Shown here in pieces: positions 20,471 through 33,600 of a DNA stretch of 64,000 nt; the first letter of the stretch is position 1, and each line of letters opens with the position of its first letter. The notes beneath the pieces are model-generated. The model saw nothing but the letters and a program-made list of their open reading frames with translations, was not told the origin of the DNA and did not search any database. The position numbers and the translations under genes are program-made. This stretch comes from Wallacemonas rigidus (Eukaryota > Euglenozoa > Kinetoplastea > Trypanosomatida > Trypanosomatidae), in the NCBI GenBank assembly GCA_030849045.1, contig JASAOL010000552.1:1-64000 (forward strand), read 5' to 3'.

Positions 20471-20963
20471 TAGCTGTGGTCTCTACTACTTTGTGTATGT
20501 ATGTGTGTGTATGTGTGTATGTGTGTGTGAGAGAGAAGGGAGTCACAATATGCACAAAAAGAGAGCGAGTAAAGCGGGCGGGAAACGATAGAAATGGAGG
20601 AGGACAGAGTGGCAAGCAGGACACACGCCACGAGGGGAAAAGCGCCCACGACAACGGTAAAGTCGCAAGGAAACGCACACGCCGCACACACACGCTGCCT
20701 TGTTGCACACGATGTGCGCCTGTCAGCAATACGGAGTCCAACGTACAAAATAAACGTCAGCCGTACGTGTGTGCGTTTTGTGTCTCACTCACAGACATCA
20801 TGTGCTTAATTTTCCGTGTCTGCGCCTTGTCGATGAGAATCTGCATAGTCAGTGTGTGTGTGTGTGTGCGACTCGTTGGTCGGTGCGATGAAAACAAAAC
20901 AACGCGATGGAACACGTAAGACCACGTGCACGCCGCGAAGCGTAGGAGAAGATTGGGCGTTTT
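20471..20963. other. Intergenic region between cyclin-like gene and eL28 copy A
   Basis: No gene seen. A GT-rich stretch with GTAT units spans 20490-20530, and a (TG)n run lies at 20851-20868. Confidence 0.55.
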
Positions 20964-21902
20964 TCAGACAGTGAGCGCAGCTGGCAACGGCACCGTGTAC
21001 TCGCAGCACCTCAGCAACATCATCTCCACCGCCTCCATCGCCTCTGCGGCGGCGGGAATCCAATCAGAGCTGCTGCCGCCCCGCAGATCGCTCGATTCAA
21101 ATCGCAACGCGCTACCCACAACGAGACCGTCATGACCCACATTGTCCATCGGTGGTGGTCCGAGAAGATCGCTAGCGAGCACAATCTCTTCTGGGGCACG
21201 CCCATCATCGGATGCGCGATCCGGATCAGCGGTCGTTAACGCCTCAAGATGCTCGGTCATGTGCAGCAGGAGACTGTTAAGGGATACGCGTTGAATCGCT
21301 GGCAGCCAGAACTTCGCCGATAACCACAGTGCCGACAAGAGAACGAGCACACGAAGTTCGGTGTCCAGCCCCTCGCACAGCACGGCGGCCGGGCCAGGCG
21401 ACACTGATCGGGTCTCACAGCTGGAGGAAGAGGCCGTGTCAGCGCACTGCACGTGCTGGGCGAGAGCCACTGCCAGGCGACGGACGAGGCTGACCTGCGC
21501 CGACGAGCCTGCGCCGGTCCCAGCGGCACGCAAGGCGTTGAACGCGTGGGCCGGCATGGCCTCCACTACTTCAGAGATGGTCGCACACGCTTCGGTGTCA
21601 TCTTTTATCCTCCAGCGCTGTCGCTCCTCGGTGCTGTCGAGTGTGAAATCGGACGCGTCCGTGGGGGGTGCAGTGGACGGTGTGCTGGTCTCCCCTGTGG
21701 TCGTGTCTCTGGTAGAAGCGTGCATGGATGACAAGGGCATCGTCTGCGCCATTTTTCCGAGAAACAGCGCAGAGGACATGGCGACGTGCTGGCGTAGTGA
21801 GGGGTAGCCACACAAGACGTGTGCGACCGACGGCTGCAGGTCTGATAGGCACGAGAAGAAGAACGACGCGAGTGTTTGGTCATGATCAGGCGAGGCAGGC
21901 AT
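20964..21902 (-). CDS. Cyclin-box-like protein (putative)
   Basis: A 312-residue protein beginning MPASPDHDQTLASFFFSCLS at the ATG at 21902; the frame runs six codons further but only to a GTG. An acidic, Thr/Ser-rich linker occupies about residues 55-85. The second half holds the strongest clue: LRVLVLLSALWLSAKFWLPA has the spacing of the cyclin-box helix that reads LWLAAKF in known cyclins, and AAAEAMEAVEMMLLRCCEYT followed by VPLP near the C-terminus fits the cyclin E..LL..L.Y.v.lP helix. The first helices are less clear (SVAHVLCGYPSLRQHVAMSS). I infer a divergent cyclin, perhaps of the PHO80/Pcl type that pairs with a CDK-like kinase. It sits between the two eL28 genes in the same transcription unit, which implies no functional link in kinetoplastids. 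It could instead be another all-helical protein. Confidence 0.5.
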   Translation of the reverse strand: MPASPDHDQTLASFFFSCLSDLQPSVAHVLCGYPSLRQHVAMSSALFLGKMAQTMPLSSMHASTRDTTTGETSTPSTAPPTDASDFTLDSTEERQRWRIKDDTEACATISEVVEAMPAHAFNALRAAGTGAGSSAQVSLVRRLAVALAQHVQCADTASSSSCETRSVSPGPAAVLCEGLDTELRVLVLLSALWLSAKFWLPAIQRVSLNSLLLHMTEHLEALTTADPDRASDDGRAPEEIVLASDLLGPPPMDNVGHDGLVVGSALRFESSDLRGGSSSDWIPAAAEAMEAVEMMLLRCCEYTVPLPAALTV

Positions 21903-22655
21903 GACGTGCGGTGTCGACACGTCTGCGAAGAGCGCGGGCAGCGAGTGTGTGCGTGGGGGGGGGGTCTTTCTTTATTTTTCTTGTATACCTTCCTTCTTGA
22001 GGGCTCACGAGTGCAGTGTCCACTATCACTCTTCGATAGTGCGCATATCGAGAGAGAAGATGAGACAGAACACGCGCGGTGATGTCACGTGAATGGAAGA
22101 AAACGTCCAGAAAATGCGGCGGAAAGGAAAAGCATCGAAAAGAAGAGAGAAAAAGGTGTGCGAGAGTTTACGGTGTAGCCTACTTCGAGAGAGCGCCTGT
22201 ACGCGAGAGGGTTTCCAAGTAAATGGAGAGCAGTGGTGAGCGATGTCCGCGGAAGACCTTCGCACGTACGACACCCATTCGGCTGCTCCGTGTACGCGTG
22301 AGGGTGATGGTAAAGGAAAAGCTGTCCAGCGCCACAACCACCTGAGTGGGAGGAGGAGGAGAGCGGGTGATCTGGCAGCGCACAGGCACAGACGTTCAAA
22401 TCGTTCGGCGCGTGCTCTGGTAACTAGTGCGTGTGCGCATGCGCATGTACGTGAGGCTCACTTTTCGATGACTACCTATCCGGTACATTTTCGGCTGAGG
22501 CTCACGACATCAACCCGTGTGCGTGTGAAGCATGTTTTCTTTGTGTATTTTTTTTTTTTTTTGAATAGTATTGAAATGAGGAAAAGAGAGTAACCGAGTC
22601 CAATCATCGTCCCTCTGCGAGAGAGGGAAAACAATCAAGTTGATCGAGCGACAGC
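21903..22655. other. Intergenic region between eL28 copy B and cyclin-like gene
   Basis: No gene seen. A perfect 7-base inverted repeat with a 7-base loop (CACTATC / GATAGTG) lies at 22021-22041. A G run at 21953-21964 and T run at 22549-22562 are homopolymers. Purine-rich plus-strand sequence at 22050-22160 supplies pyrimidine tracts for splicing of the cyclin-like mRNA. Confidence 0.55.
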
Positions 22656-23099
22656 TTAGTGCTTCTTGGGGCGGACGGCCTTGCGGGCGAAGGTGCGCTT
22701 GGCAGAGCGCTCCTTGCGGGCAGCGCGGACCTTGTTCGTGCGGCTGTTCAGGATCGCCAGCTTGCGGGCGCGGCGGAAGGCCACGTCAGCGAGATCGGGG
22801 CGAACGGCAGCGACAGCCTTGCTCACAGCGGAGGCCCTCACGCCAGCGGCCATCACGTCCTTCGTGTACGTCTGCTTGGGCTTGTTGTTCGTCTTGCCGC
22901 TCTTCACCGTCACGACAATCGCGCCGTTCTTGCCGGGCTTCACCACGGCAGCGGTGTCGTTCAGGAAGCCGGACTGGCGCTTCGTCCAGTTGCCGTTGTT
23001 GTTGAACGGGTCGCTGCTCATGCGGATGCCGCCGCGCTTCTGCAGGAACTTGCTGTTCTGGCGGACCAGCACCCACTGGAGGTCAGCGGAGTGCGTCAT
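22656..23099 (-). CDS. RPL28: 60S ribosomal protein L28 (eL28), copy B
   Basis: This gene encodes the same 147-residue eL28 as the copy at 20027-20470. The nucleotide sequence is identical from the stop codon to codon 11. Three third-position differences follow: codon 10 GTG against GTT, codon 6 GAC against GAT, codon 4 TCC against TCT. Similarity in the 3' flank ends four bases past the stop codon and there is none in the 5' flank. The spared ends and identical body point to gene conversion confined to the coding sequence, or to selection on a recent duplicate with replaced flanks. Being first of the pair in transcription order, it has its own splice region, with a pyrimidine-rich stretch near 23165-23140 and an AG abutting the ATG. 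Confidence 0.97.
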   Translation of the reverse strand: MTHSADLQWVLVRQNSKFLQKRGGIRMSSDPFNNNGNWTKRQSGFLNDTAAVVKPGKNGAIVVTVKSGKTNNKPKQTYTKDVMAAGVRASAVSKAVAAVRPDLADVAFRRARKLAILNSRTNKVRAARKERSAKRTFARKAVRPKKH

Positions 23100-24622
23100 C
23101 TTTCAACGATTGTGACTCTTCAAGCGGTACGCGCACACGTGGGGTCGGGATATGTGGAGGGGGAAGTCAATAGCCCAGTTAAGCAAGAGGATGATAAGGC
23201 GACGACAAGAAAAACAAAAGTAGGAGGAGAGGACGATGCGGAGCGTGGGGAGTAGTGAGAAAAAAAAAAGTGTGTAGCAGCCATTCAAGAGACAGGTGGA
23301 ATGAACACGAAGAAGCCACGAAACGGCGCGATGGCCAGACATACATGCCGACAAGCGCAAAAGACGAAGAGTACCCACCGGCAGTCAACGGCGGTCGGCG
23401 GCAGCCGCACACTTCAGTGCACAACGCTGTACGCGTTACCGGACGCAAACGAAAGGGAGCCACCAGGTGTCGGTGATCAGCAAACGATTGTTGTCCCGAA
23501 TCGTCATCGGTCGCACGCAGCGTCGTACACAACATGAGGAGACACAGTCTTTTTGGTGCCGAAGTGTACGTGGGGGTGTCTGCACGCGTTGTTTCATCGC
23601 GTCAGCGCTCCTCGTGCAGCCCCCTTGATCTCCGACGTTGTTGTTGTCGATAGCGCCGCTGTCTTATCGTTGTTTCTGCTTTTGCTGTTCGACACAAAAA
23701 GAAAAATGGACGAAAACAAAAAAAAAAGAAAAGAAGAAAAGAAGAAAAGAAGAAAGCAATAAGGAAAAAAATGAACGGCACAATCCAAATTTCATTTGTC
23801 ACGTCACTCTTACTTTTTTTTTCTTTTTTTTAAATCGATTGTACAGATCCACTCGAACGCATGTTGCTCTTCCTCTTGAAAACAGTAAGAGCGTGCGCGA
23901 CGGATCTATTCAATACTGTGTTTGCTGAAAATCTCCCCTCTTTGCTTATTTGGTCGATGAATTGAGGAGGCGCTGGAGTGAGCATGTGCACGTGTCTATT
24001 TTTTGATGTTCTTCTTTTTGTTGTGTTTTCTCATTTCCTTGTGCTTTTGTTCTTTCCCTTGTTGCAATGATCCATGGCTATTCCACTAGTGCCTTCACGG
24101 AAGTTCGACGCTCTGCGAACGCCCTCTTCTTCTTTCTTTTTTTTTTTCTATAGAGCAGAAGAGAATAAAGTGAGGGGCGGAGAGAGTCTCATCGCCTCTT
24201 GGCTGTCAATGGCGTTGTAAAACAGACCCGCGCACACCGTTCCCTCCTTCAGCTCTGCGCACGCGATGTATGCGGCGCGAAAAAAAAAAAAGGAAAAAAA
24301 AAAAAGAGGAACAACAGAGCTGAACCGAGGGTAGATTGCAAAGAGGGGAACGCACCGCCCGCTTCTCTCGAGGGCATATAAACAAGGTGCGAAAGAGAGC
24401 CGAGTCAAGGAACAGAAAAACGTCAGGGGCAGAACACAACGAAGGAAGAATCGCTTGATGAAAAAGAGGCAGGCCCTACACAGGACAACAGAGGAAGAGA
24501 AGGGAGAGACCAGAGCGTACGCAACCGCATGGGCGCTGGGCGGTGGTTGTGTGCGTGGGGGGACAGCCTTGTCGGCTGACTGGCCTTCCTTTCGCTTCGT
24601 CTGGCCTCACGGCGGGGGCAGG
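23100..24622. other. Intergenic region between CYP51 and eL28 copy B
   Basis: 1.5 kb with no supported gene. A GAAAAGAAGAAAAGAAGAAA-type purine repeat at 23720-23760 and long A runs at 24280-24310 are pyrimidine-rich in the sense strand. T/C-rich plus-strand sequence at 23800-24160 is purine-rich in the transcript. Confidence 0.55.
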
Positions 24623-27224
<2,602 letters not shown>

Positions 27225-29534
27225 TTACGACCGCACAGGGATGGCCGTGCTCGATCCGTGCAGCGGCTGTACACCTCCCCGACCTGTGCTCGCGGCGCTC
27301 TTATCCTTTTTGGAAGTTTTGTCTTTGGTGCAAGCAAAAGGTCCCGATTTCTTCTTCTTGTCGGCGGTCTGTGACTCTTGTCGGAGGGCACGCTCGTCCC
27401 GCCGCTCGCGCTTGAGCTGGATGCGTTCATACGTCGTCTGCCCATGGATGTTGAGCATAATGTGGAAGCCAAGCAAGTGAAGGAGCGGCGGGGCAGCGAC
27501 AAACATCAGCAGACTCAACAGAATAGGTGCCACTCGGAAGTACGTGTTGTGCTCACTGAGCTCGTGCCACCAACGCGCGACAATGACAATACCAGCGACG
27601 AACGCCGTCAGCAGGCAGGCCACGCTGCTCACCACATAGACCATGAAGTAGCGGTAGTTGCGCTCACCGATGCACATGTTCAGCCACTTGCAGTGATGAT
27701 CGAAGCCCATCACGCACTTATTACACGCCTTGCAATGCTTCGACGACTCGTCTGTCTTACGCCGACAGTACATACACACCTCGCCTTGGTTGGTACTGTC
27801 GCCATTCTCCATGAAGGTCACGACGGTCCAGCCAAACGCGAGCGCCAAGAAGCTACCGTAGAGGCACACCGTGAAGACGATGAGCTCGGCGAGGCAGTCG
27901 TGGTGGCCGTCCGAGTAGAGCAGAATATAGCCTGGAAGCACCGCGGAGGAGTAGAGACCCAAGCCGAGAAATTTAATCACAAAGGCGATGATCTGCAGGA
28001 GGTGCAGTGGGCGCTGCAGACCGTTGCGACGGATCGGGTTCTGCCGCCACGCGTCGGGATTACTGCGATCCACGCAGCACGAGGCGAAAGGCTGCTTAGG
28101 CCCGTCGTCCGCGTCCTCCTCTTCGCTGCTCTGCTCGAGATGGCTCCAATCAGAGCCTTCCGAGACGTGCAGCGGATACACCGTCTGCCGCTGCTGTGAG
28201 TTGTGCAGAGATGGATGAACGTGGACTGCGTCACCCCCGACCCCACCCGCTCGCGCCCTGTCGACGTCGCGCTGGCTGTTCATCTCCTGATCCAAGTCCG
28301 CCCCATGTGGGTATGCGGATGAGAGCTGTGTCGCGGTGCTGTCGCTGGGCAGCGTCGTGCTGATGCGGATACGGCCGATGACGCTAGACGACCCTGTGCG
28401 GCCGTTCGCAGGTGGAGGCACCGGCACACGCGCTGTGCTCTCCTTCTCGCTACCGTTCGGTGCGTCGATGGCGATGTCCGTGCTCACAGGAGAGCGTGGT
28501 GAGAAGGCCGCCTCTTCGTCCGCTGCGGCACTCGCTGGTTGGTGAGGGTACACGACGGCCACGGGTGCGGATTTGAGTGGTAGCTCCACTTCACTGTCGC
28601 TTACTTCGCGCGAGTAGGCCGCGCGTATTGCCGGCGCGGTGTCCAGTGAAGCGCGACGTGCACGATCCGACAGGTGCGCGGATGGTAGCGGTGGCATCCC
28701 AAAGCCAGGCTCGGTGGGTGCGGCGCTGGACGGGGCACGTCCGGGTGTGGTATCTGTGCGCGGCTGCGAGCCAGCACCGCGTGAGTTGGGCACCGACACG
28801 TGCGCCTCTTCGATCGCCGCCCCGTGCTCCGTGCCAGCACCGTCGCTGCGTTCGCGTGGAGGCGAGCCTGCTGAAGCAAGGGGGCTGCGGCTGGCGCGTG
28901 CACTTCCGGCGGACCGTAGACCGGCCTCGGAGACGAACACGTTGTTCTTCGGTGACGAAGGCGTGTCCGCCGGTGGGGCCACCGGTGCCAAATGGCGTGC
29001 CGCGCCAGCCGACGCCGTCAAGAGGAGAGAACTTGGCGTAACGGGATCTGCCGCAGAGCGGGTGGTAGCAGGTGCGCTGGCAGGCGGCGATGACGGGCGC
29101 GGGTCTGCACCGCGCGCTGCTGCCGTCACCGCCGCCAGCTTGGCCTCCTCGATCTCTGAGTTGTAGTCGCTAACGTTCATGTGCTCCTCTACAGATGCAC
29201 CGTTGGACGCCGAGCCGGCGCCACCGCGGGCACGGCCCTCCTTGTGCGCGCGACTGCGCTGGCTGCGGCGGCTGCCGTGCGTGGACACGTCACCGTCCCC
29301 GTCGGCGGGGGGGTCGGTGGGGCTGGTGTGTTTACGCTTCTTTTTGTGACGGTGCTCGCTGCCTTCGGACGGATAGGCGGGAGCCGACTGGCTGCCGCCG
29401 CCGACGCGCGTCACCTCAGAGTGAGAAACGATCGGAGCAGAGGCGCTCGCCGCGAGATGTGCTTCGCCAGCGCGCTGAGGGGCGAACGCTCCCACCGTGC
29501 CCGGTGCAGATGCCGCCCATATGTTGTCCGACAT
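27225..29534 (-). CDS. DHHC-type protein S-palmitoyltransferase with long disordered N-terminus
   Basis: DHHC enzymes attach palmitate to cysteines of membrane-associated proteins. From the ATG at 29534 (MSDNIWAASAPGTVGAF) the product has 769 residues. About 500 N-terminal residues are low-complexity Ser/Ala/Pro/Arg sequence with a basic patch HRHKKKRKH. The catalytic part starts with PLHLLQIIAFVIKFLGLGLY and a second helix near FTVCLYGSFLALAFGWTVVT. The Cys-rich domain begins at 587 (CMYCRRKTDESSKHCKACNK) and contains DHHC at 612-615 in GFDHHCKWLNMCIGERNYRY. Two more helices follow, then the TTxE motif (TTYE, 700-703) and a Lys-rich tail. A stretch reading into the pyrimidine tract upstream reaches only a GTG, so it was excluded. 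The long N-terminus exceeds that of most family members and may carry localisation signals; that is inference. Confidence 0.93.
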   Translation of the reverse strand: MSDNIWAASAPGTVGAFAPQRAGEAHLAASASAPIVSHSEVTRVGGGSQSAPAYPSEGSEHRHKKKRKHTSPTDPPADGDGDVSTHGSRRSQRSRAHKEGRARGGAGSASNGASVEEHMNVSDYNSEIEEAKLAAVTAAARGADPRPSSPPASAPATTRSAADPVTPSSLLLTASAGAARHLAPVAPPADTPSSPKNNVFVSEAGLRSAGSARASRSPLASAGSPPRERSDGAGTEHGAAIEEAHVSVPNSRGAGSQPRTDTTPGRAPSSAAPTEPGFGMPPLPSAHLSDRARRASLDTAPAIRAAYSREVSDSEVELPLKSAPVAVVYPHQPASAAADEEAAFSPRSPVSTDIAIDAPNGSEKESTARVPVPPPANGRTGSSSVIGRIRISTTLPSDSTATQLSSAYPHGADLDQEMNSQRDVDRARAGGVGGDAVHVHPSLHNSQQRQTVYPLHVSEGSDWSHLEQSSEEEDADDGPKQPFASCCVDRSNPDAWRQNPIRRNGLQRPLHLLQIIAFVIKFLGLGLYSSAVLPGYILLYSDGHHDCLAELIVFTVCLYGSFLALAFGWTVVTFMENGDSTNQGEVCMYCRRKTDESSKHCKACNKCVMGFDHHCKWLNMCIGERNYRYFMVYVVSSVACLLTAFVAGIVIVARWWHELSEHNTYFRVAPILLSLLMFVAAPPLLHLLGFHIMLNIHGQTTYERIQLKRERRDERALRQESQTADKKKKSGPFACTKDKTSKKDKSAASTGRGGVQPLHGSSTAIPVRS

Positions 29535-30651
29535 GTAAGAAAAAAGAGAAAAACAAAAGGAGGGGTCGAAGGAGCCAAACACCGAGAAGCTGAAAAGGCC
29601 TGGGACGCTCGTAAAAACGAAAAAAAAGCGGATTATGTCAACTCACGGATGACAAACGTCGCTGAAAGCGAAGAGGTATGCGGAGGCCAATAAAAAGATG
29701 TTTTTCTTGCAAAGGCCGTTGAATAAAACGATCCTTTTTTTGTTCGCTCCGACTTTTCTCTATGCTCTTTTTCCGTTTTCGACCACTGAGTGATGTGGAT
29801 GTGTGTTATGTACACGTGTATGTGCTGCACAAAGGGAAGTGCCGCGCCACAAGGAGAGGATGAGAAGAGGAATACACGAAATATTTTTTTTTACAAAGCA
29901 GCAGCGACGGGGGTGCTATGTACAGGTTGTATGAATGGACAAGAAGATAAAAGAATGTGAGGGAAAGAACGAGTAGTGCAAACACCTAAACACGCAGTTG
30001 TGAGCACTCGCGTGAGAGCGGAAATCCAGTGCAAAATAGCAGAGCGACACGCGACGATGTTGGTTGTTTGCGATTTAGATTTCTAATTGTTGTTGTTGTT
30101 GTTTTTTCTTTGCTTCGTTCGTCCTTCCTCACAGCTCAAAGCACAAAAAAAAAAAAGCGACAACAAAAGAACAAGAGAAGAAGAGAAGAGTATGAGAGAG
30201 GTGCACAGATGTACTTTGAATGAATACGCACAACGTGGCGATGACACGCAGTGTGTCACGAAGAGTGGAAAAATGGCGAGCGCAGCTGAGGTCGCGGAGC
30301 CCAGTCCAGTTCTCGCTCTCACTGTACGAGACATCCAGTTTAGACTGGTGGATCGTGCGCATCGCTTTCTGCTTCCCGAAAGGGGAAAAAAAAAAAAGCA
30401 GAGCGATGCCATCAGCTGTCCAACTCACTGGAAGATTTGTGGAGAAAGGTGTGTGCCTTCGTCAGCTCATCACCATCATGGACACCAGCTCCGCCTTCGT
30501 ATCACGCATTGGTTCCACACTGGTGTAATGCGCAACGGCACGTTTTCTTCGGTGTGTGTATGTGTGTGTATCCATGCGTGGAGCGATCTTCGAGTCTGAA
30601 GAGGGTCAAGCAAGAAAAGAAAACATCGCGTCACTTTTCCCCACGTCACAT
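29535..30651. other. Intergenic region between the 2535-residue gene and the DHHC gene
   Basis: No gene seen. A T run (29884-29893) and a (TTG)5 run at 30087-30101 are the simple repeats; A-rich plus-strand runs at 30147-30190 and 30388-30400 lie in the 3' UTR of the large upstream gene. Confidence 0.55.
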
Positions 30652-33600
30652 TTAAGTCGAGAGGTCATCGCCCCCGCGACTGCTCAAGTCGGACCCACTT
30701 GGCGATCGTAGCTCTGGCGGTGTTTGTTGCGAGGGGGAGAGTAAAGCTGGCTTTTTCACCGTACTGCGACGAGCCCTGCCAGGAGAGGTACCGCCCTCGC
30801 CGTCCTCCGCGCTTAGCATGCGCAGGAAGTCTGCGACGGAGTGTTTGCGTACGGCGGCCATCGAGAGCAGCGGCGAGCGCGCGCGCATGTCGACCGAAGA
30901 GATGCCGCGTGTCGTCGATCCCGGCTTAGCAGGAACGGATGTCCTGTCAGACGAGAGAGGCACACCGAGGGACGGCGGCGACGATTCGTCACAGAGTAAT
31001 GGCGACGAGGTGGGTGTGCCCTGCGGCGCGGTCTCTTCTATCACATCGTCGTTTCTTCCCACAGTCGGTGGGTCCTCGTAAGAAACCGTGCGGTGTGGTG
31101 CGATGACGTCTGTCTCTGCCATGAACAGTCCATCACGACTGTGGTAAAACGTGGGGCACGGCTGGCTGCGCGCGCGGCGCCGTGGCAGGGCCGGCACTGT
31201 CTGGCCACACGCATACACTGCATGCGATCGCCGCGAATGCTGCACGAGGTGGGCCTCCTCCTCTGCCTCATGTCGGCGACAACGACAATCCATTGTGCTG
31301 TTGGACCGCGTATGGAAGCGGCGGTGCGGAGGAGAGTGGGGAGATTTATCAGGTGTCGCTGCGGACAGTGAAGAGGTCGGCGAGGAGACGCTGACGGGGG
31401 TGGTGTCCGGCACGCTGAGCTGCGAAAGCGCACTGACTTTAAGCGCACTCAATGCCGCCGCTGCATGATGCGATTTCGCGACGCCCGCCAACGCGCCGGC
31501 TCTGGCAACCTCCCCAACATGTTCTTCTGATGCCCGCTTCACACCGCTAGTCTCGTCTGCGTCGTCATTCGCATCGGTTCCCATCGAGTGACGGTCGAGC
31601 ATGACCCACTGTGCGGCATCCGATTTGCGCATGAACGAAAAGCTCCAATTGCCGCCTGCGGCCCCGAACGCGCCGCTCTCCAGAAGTCTGAGTGTGTTTG
31701 GCAGCAACATGGCAGACGGCCTCTCCTCTTGTTGTGAAGCCGTGTGATGACATGACAACGATGTCCTACTTGTCGCGCTGTGCGGCTGCGCAGTGCGCAA
31801 AGGCTGTACACGCGTCGAGCGAGCTGGTGATCCGCCGGACCGACCCGCCTCCACGTCCGCTTCATTGTCCTCGCCCTCCTTTCCCACAGCCGCCGCGTTT
31901 CGGGTGACCACGCCGGAGCCTGTGACAGGGGTAACGATCCAGTCCGGTTCAACTGCGCGCCACCGCGTCGCTTCGCGCTGAAAGTTGATCTGTGCGCAGA
32001 AGAGCGCGTCGGCCGGCGTGTGGTGTGCGTGACGCGCCGCGCTGGCTGACGTGGTTGTGGTTGAGACAGGAGAGCTCTCGGGCGTCGCCGTGTGCACGGC
32101 TGACGGCTCGCTAGTGAGCGCTTCGAGCAGAGAGCGTCGGAGTGTGGGCAGGTTGTAGCCCAGGTGGCCCTCTGCCCGCTGCTGCACGGCGAGAAGATCA
32201 GCAGGTGTGCCCACCAGCCGAACACTGTGTTTTACACACGGCGCAGGGGCATCGCCCCTCGCTGATCTCTGCTCCGTTACGGTGGCTGCCGCGGGCGATG
32301 GGGCCGGCGCAGAAGAAGGGGACGAGAGAGAAGACGGCGCTAGGGTTCGTCCTGTGGGAAGAAGGGGGAGCGTCGGAGATGCGAATACGGCGGATGGGGG
32401 TGAGACGGAGGGGCCGTCAGCTATCGTCGTGGTGAGCTCCGCCAGAGCGTCCAGCTCCGCAGTCGCCACTCTTGGCAATACACACGCCCGTCCCACTGCA
32501 TCCGGCATCGCCTCGGCACATCCCACCGCTGCCGCTGTCTTACCCCGCCCCCCGCATTCGTCTGCCGCGCCACTCCCCACAGCTTCATCTTGGCGATCGA
32601 CGCTGATGTGGCTTTGCAGCGCATCCACATTGGCGCACTCACTCGCGCGTGTTCTGGATGATCGGAGCGTGTCCAGTGACGCAGACATGCCCAGTCTGGG
32701 GGTCATCTCCTCCTTGCGCGTGCCCTTCACGTCCAGATCGTCCACGTGCAAAACGGTGCCATGTAGGCTGCGTAAGTGACCTTGTGTCGAGACGCCTAAT
32801 AAAAGTCGCAGAGCCCCACGCGTGGCACGCTGCTCCTCTTCCGAAGGCATCTGTAAGCGCTCGGCACGGCCCTTCACGCGTTGCAGCAGCGGCAGCAGGC
32901 CCGCCGCCGGGTGGTTGGGGTCCGTTTTGAGCTCTCTTCGCCAGCGCCGCACGACTTCGTTGATGCGCAGGCCGCTCTCCAAAAGTACCACGTAAAATTC
33001 TGGGAAGAGTACAGCTGGTTTTTCTGCGGTGACACGGCTGAGAGCGGTGATGGGCGGTAGGCGCGCGGACGCGGTTGACAAGGACTGGGCGGCGCCACTA
33101 CCAGCTCCCCCCAGAGTAGGTCGTGTGCTACCGAACGGGTAAGGCGCGCTTCCACTGAGGTCTGAGCCATTCTGGGAGACGCTCCCTGTTGCCGCCATGA
33201 CGGATGAGCGGTTCATGGATAGTGCCGATGTGATGCCAAACAAGTCCTCCGAGGCTGCGGACTCCATCATACACAGGCGAATTTCGTAGAGCAGCGTGAG
33301 AACATCGTTGACGAATATGGAGTTGAGGCGGGGCCTCTCGCACAGCAACACATCGCCAATAGCTTCCAATATGGAGAAGAGCGAGGCGTAGACCACTTCG
33401 TGAAGAGGCACGGAGACGAACGCAGGGGCATTGTCGAGGAGGTCGCCAAGATCAGACTTGCCGAAGCAGAAAGAGTCTGCGAAGGCTTGCTCATGACGTT
33501 CGGACACCGCCAAGTGCACCTCGTGCGGTAGACCGCCTCCGGTGTGTACGCCACCCGTTGCGGTCGACGCCTCCGTGCCGATCGTTGGTGGCACAGACGA

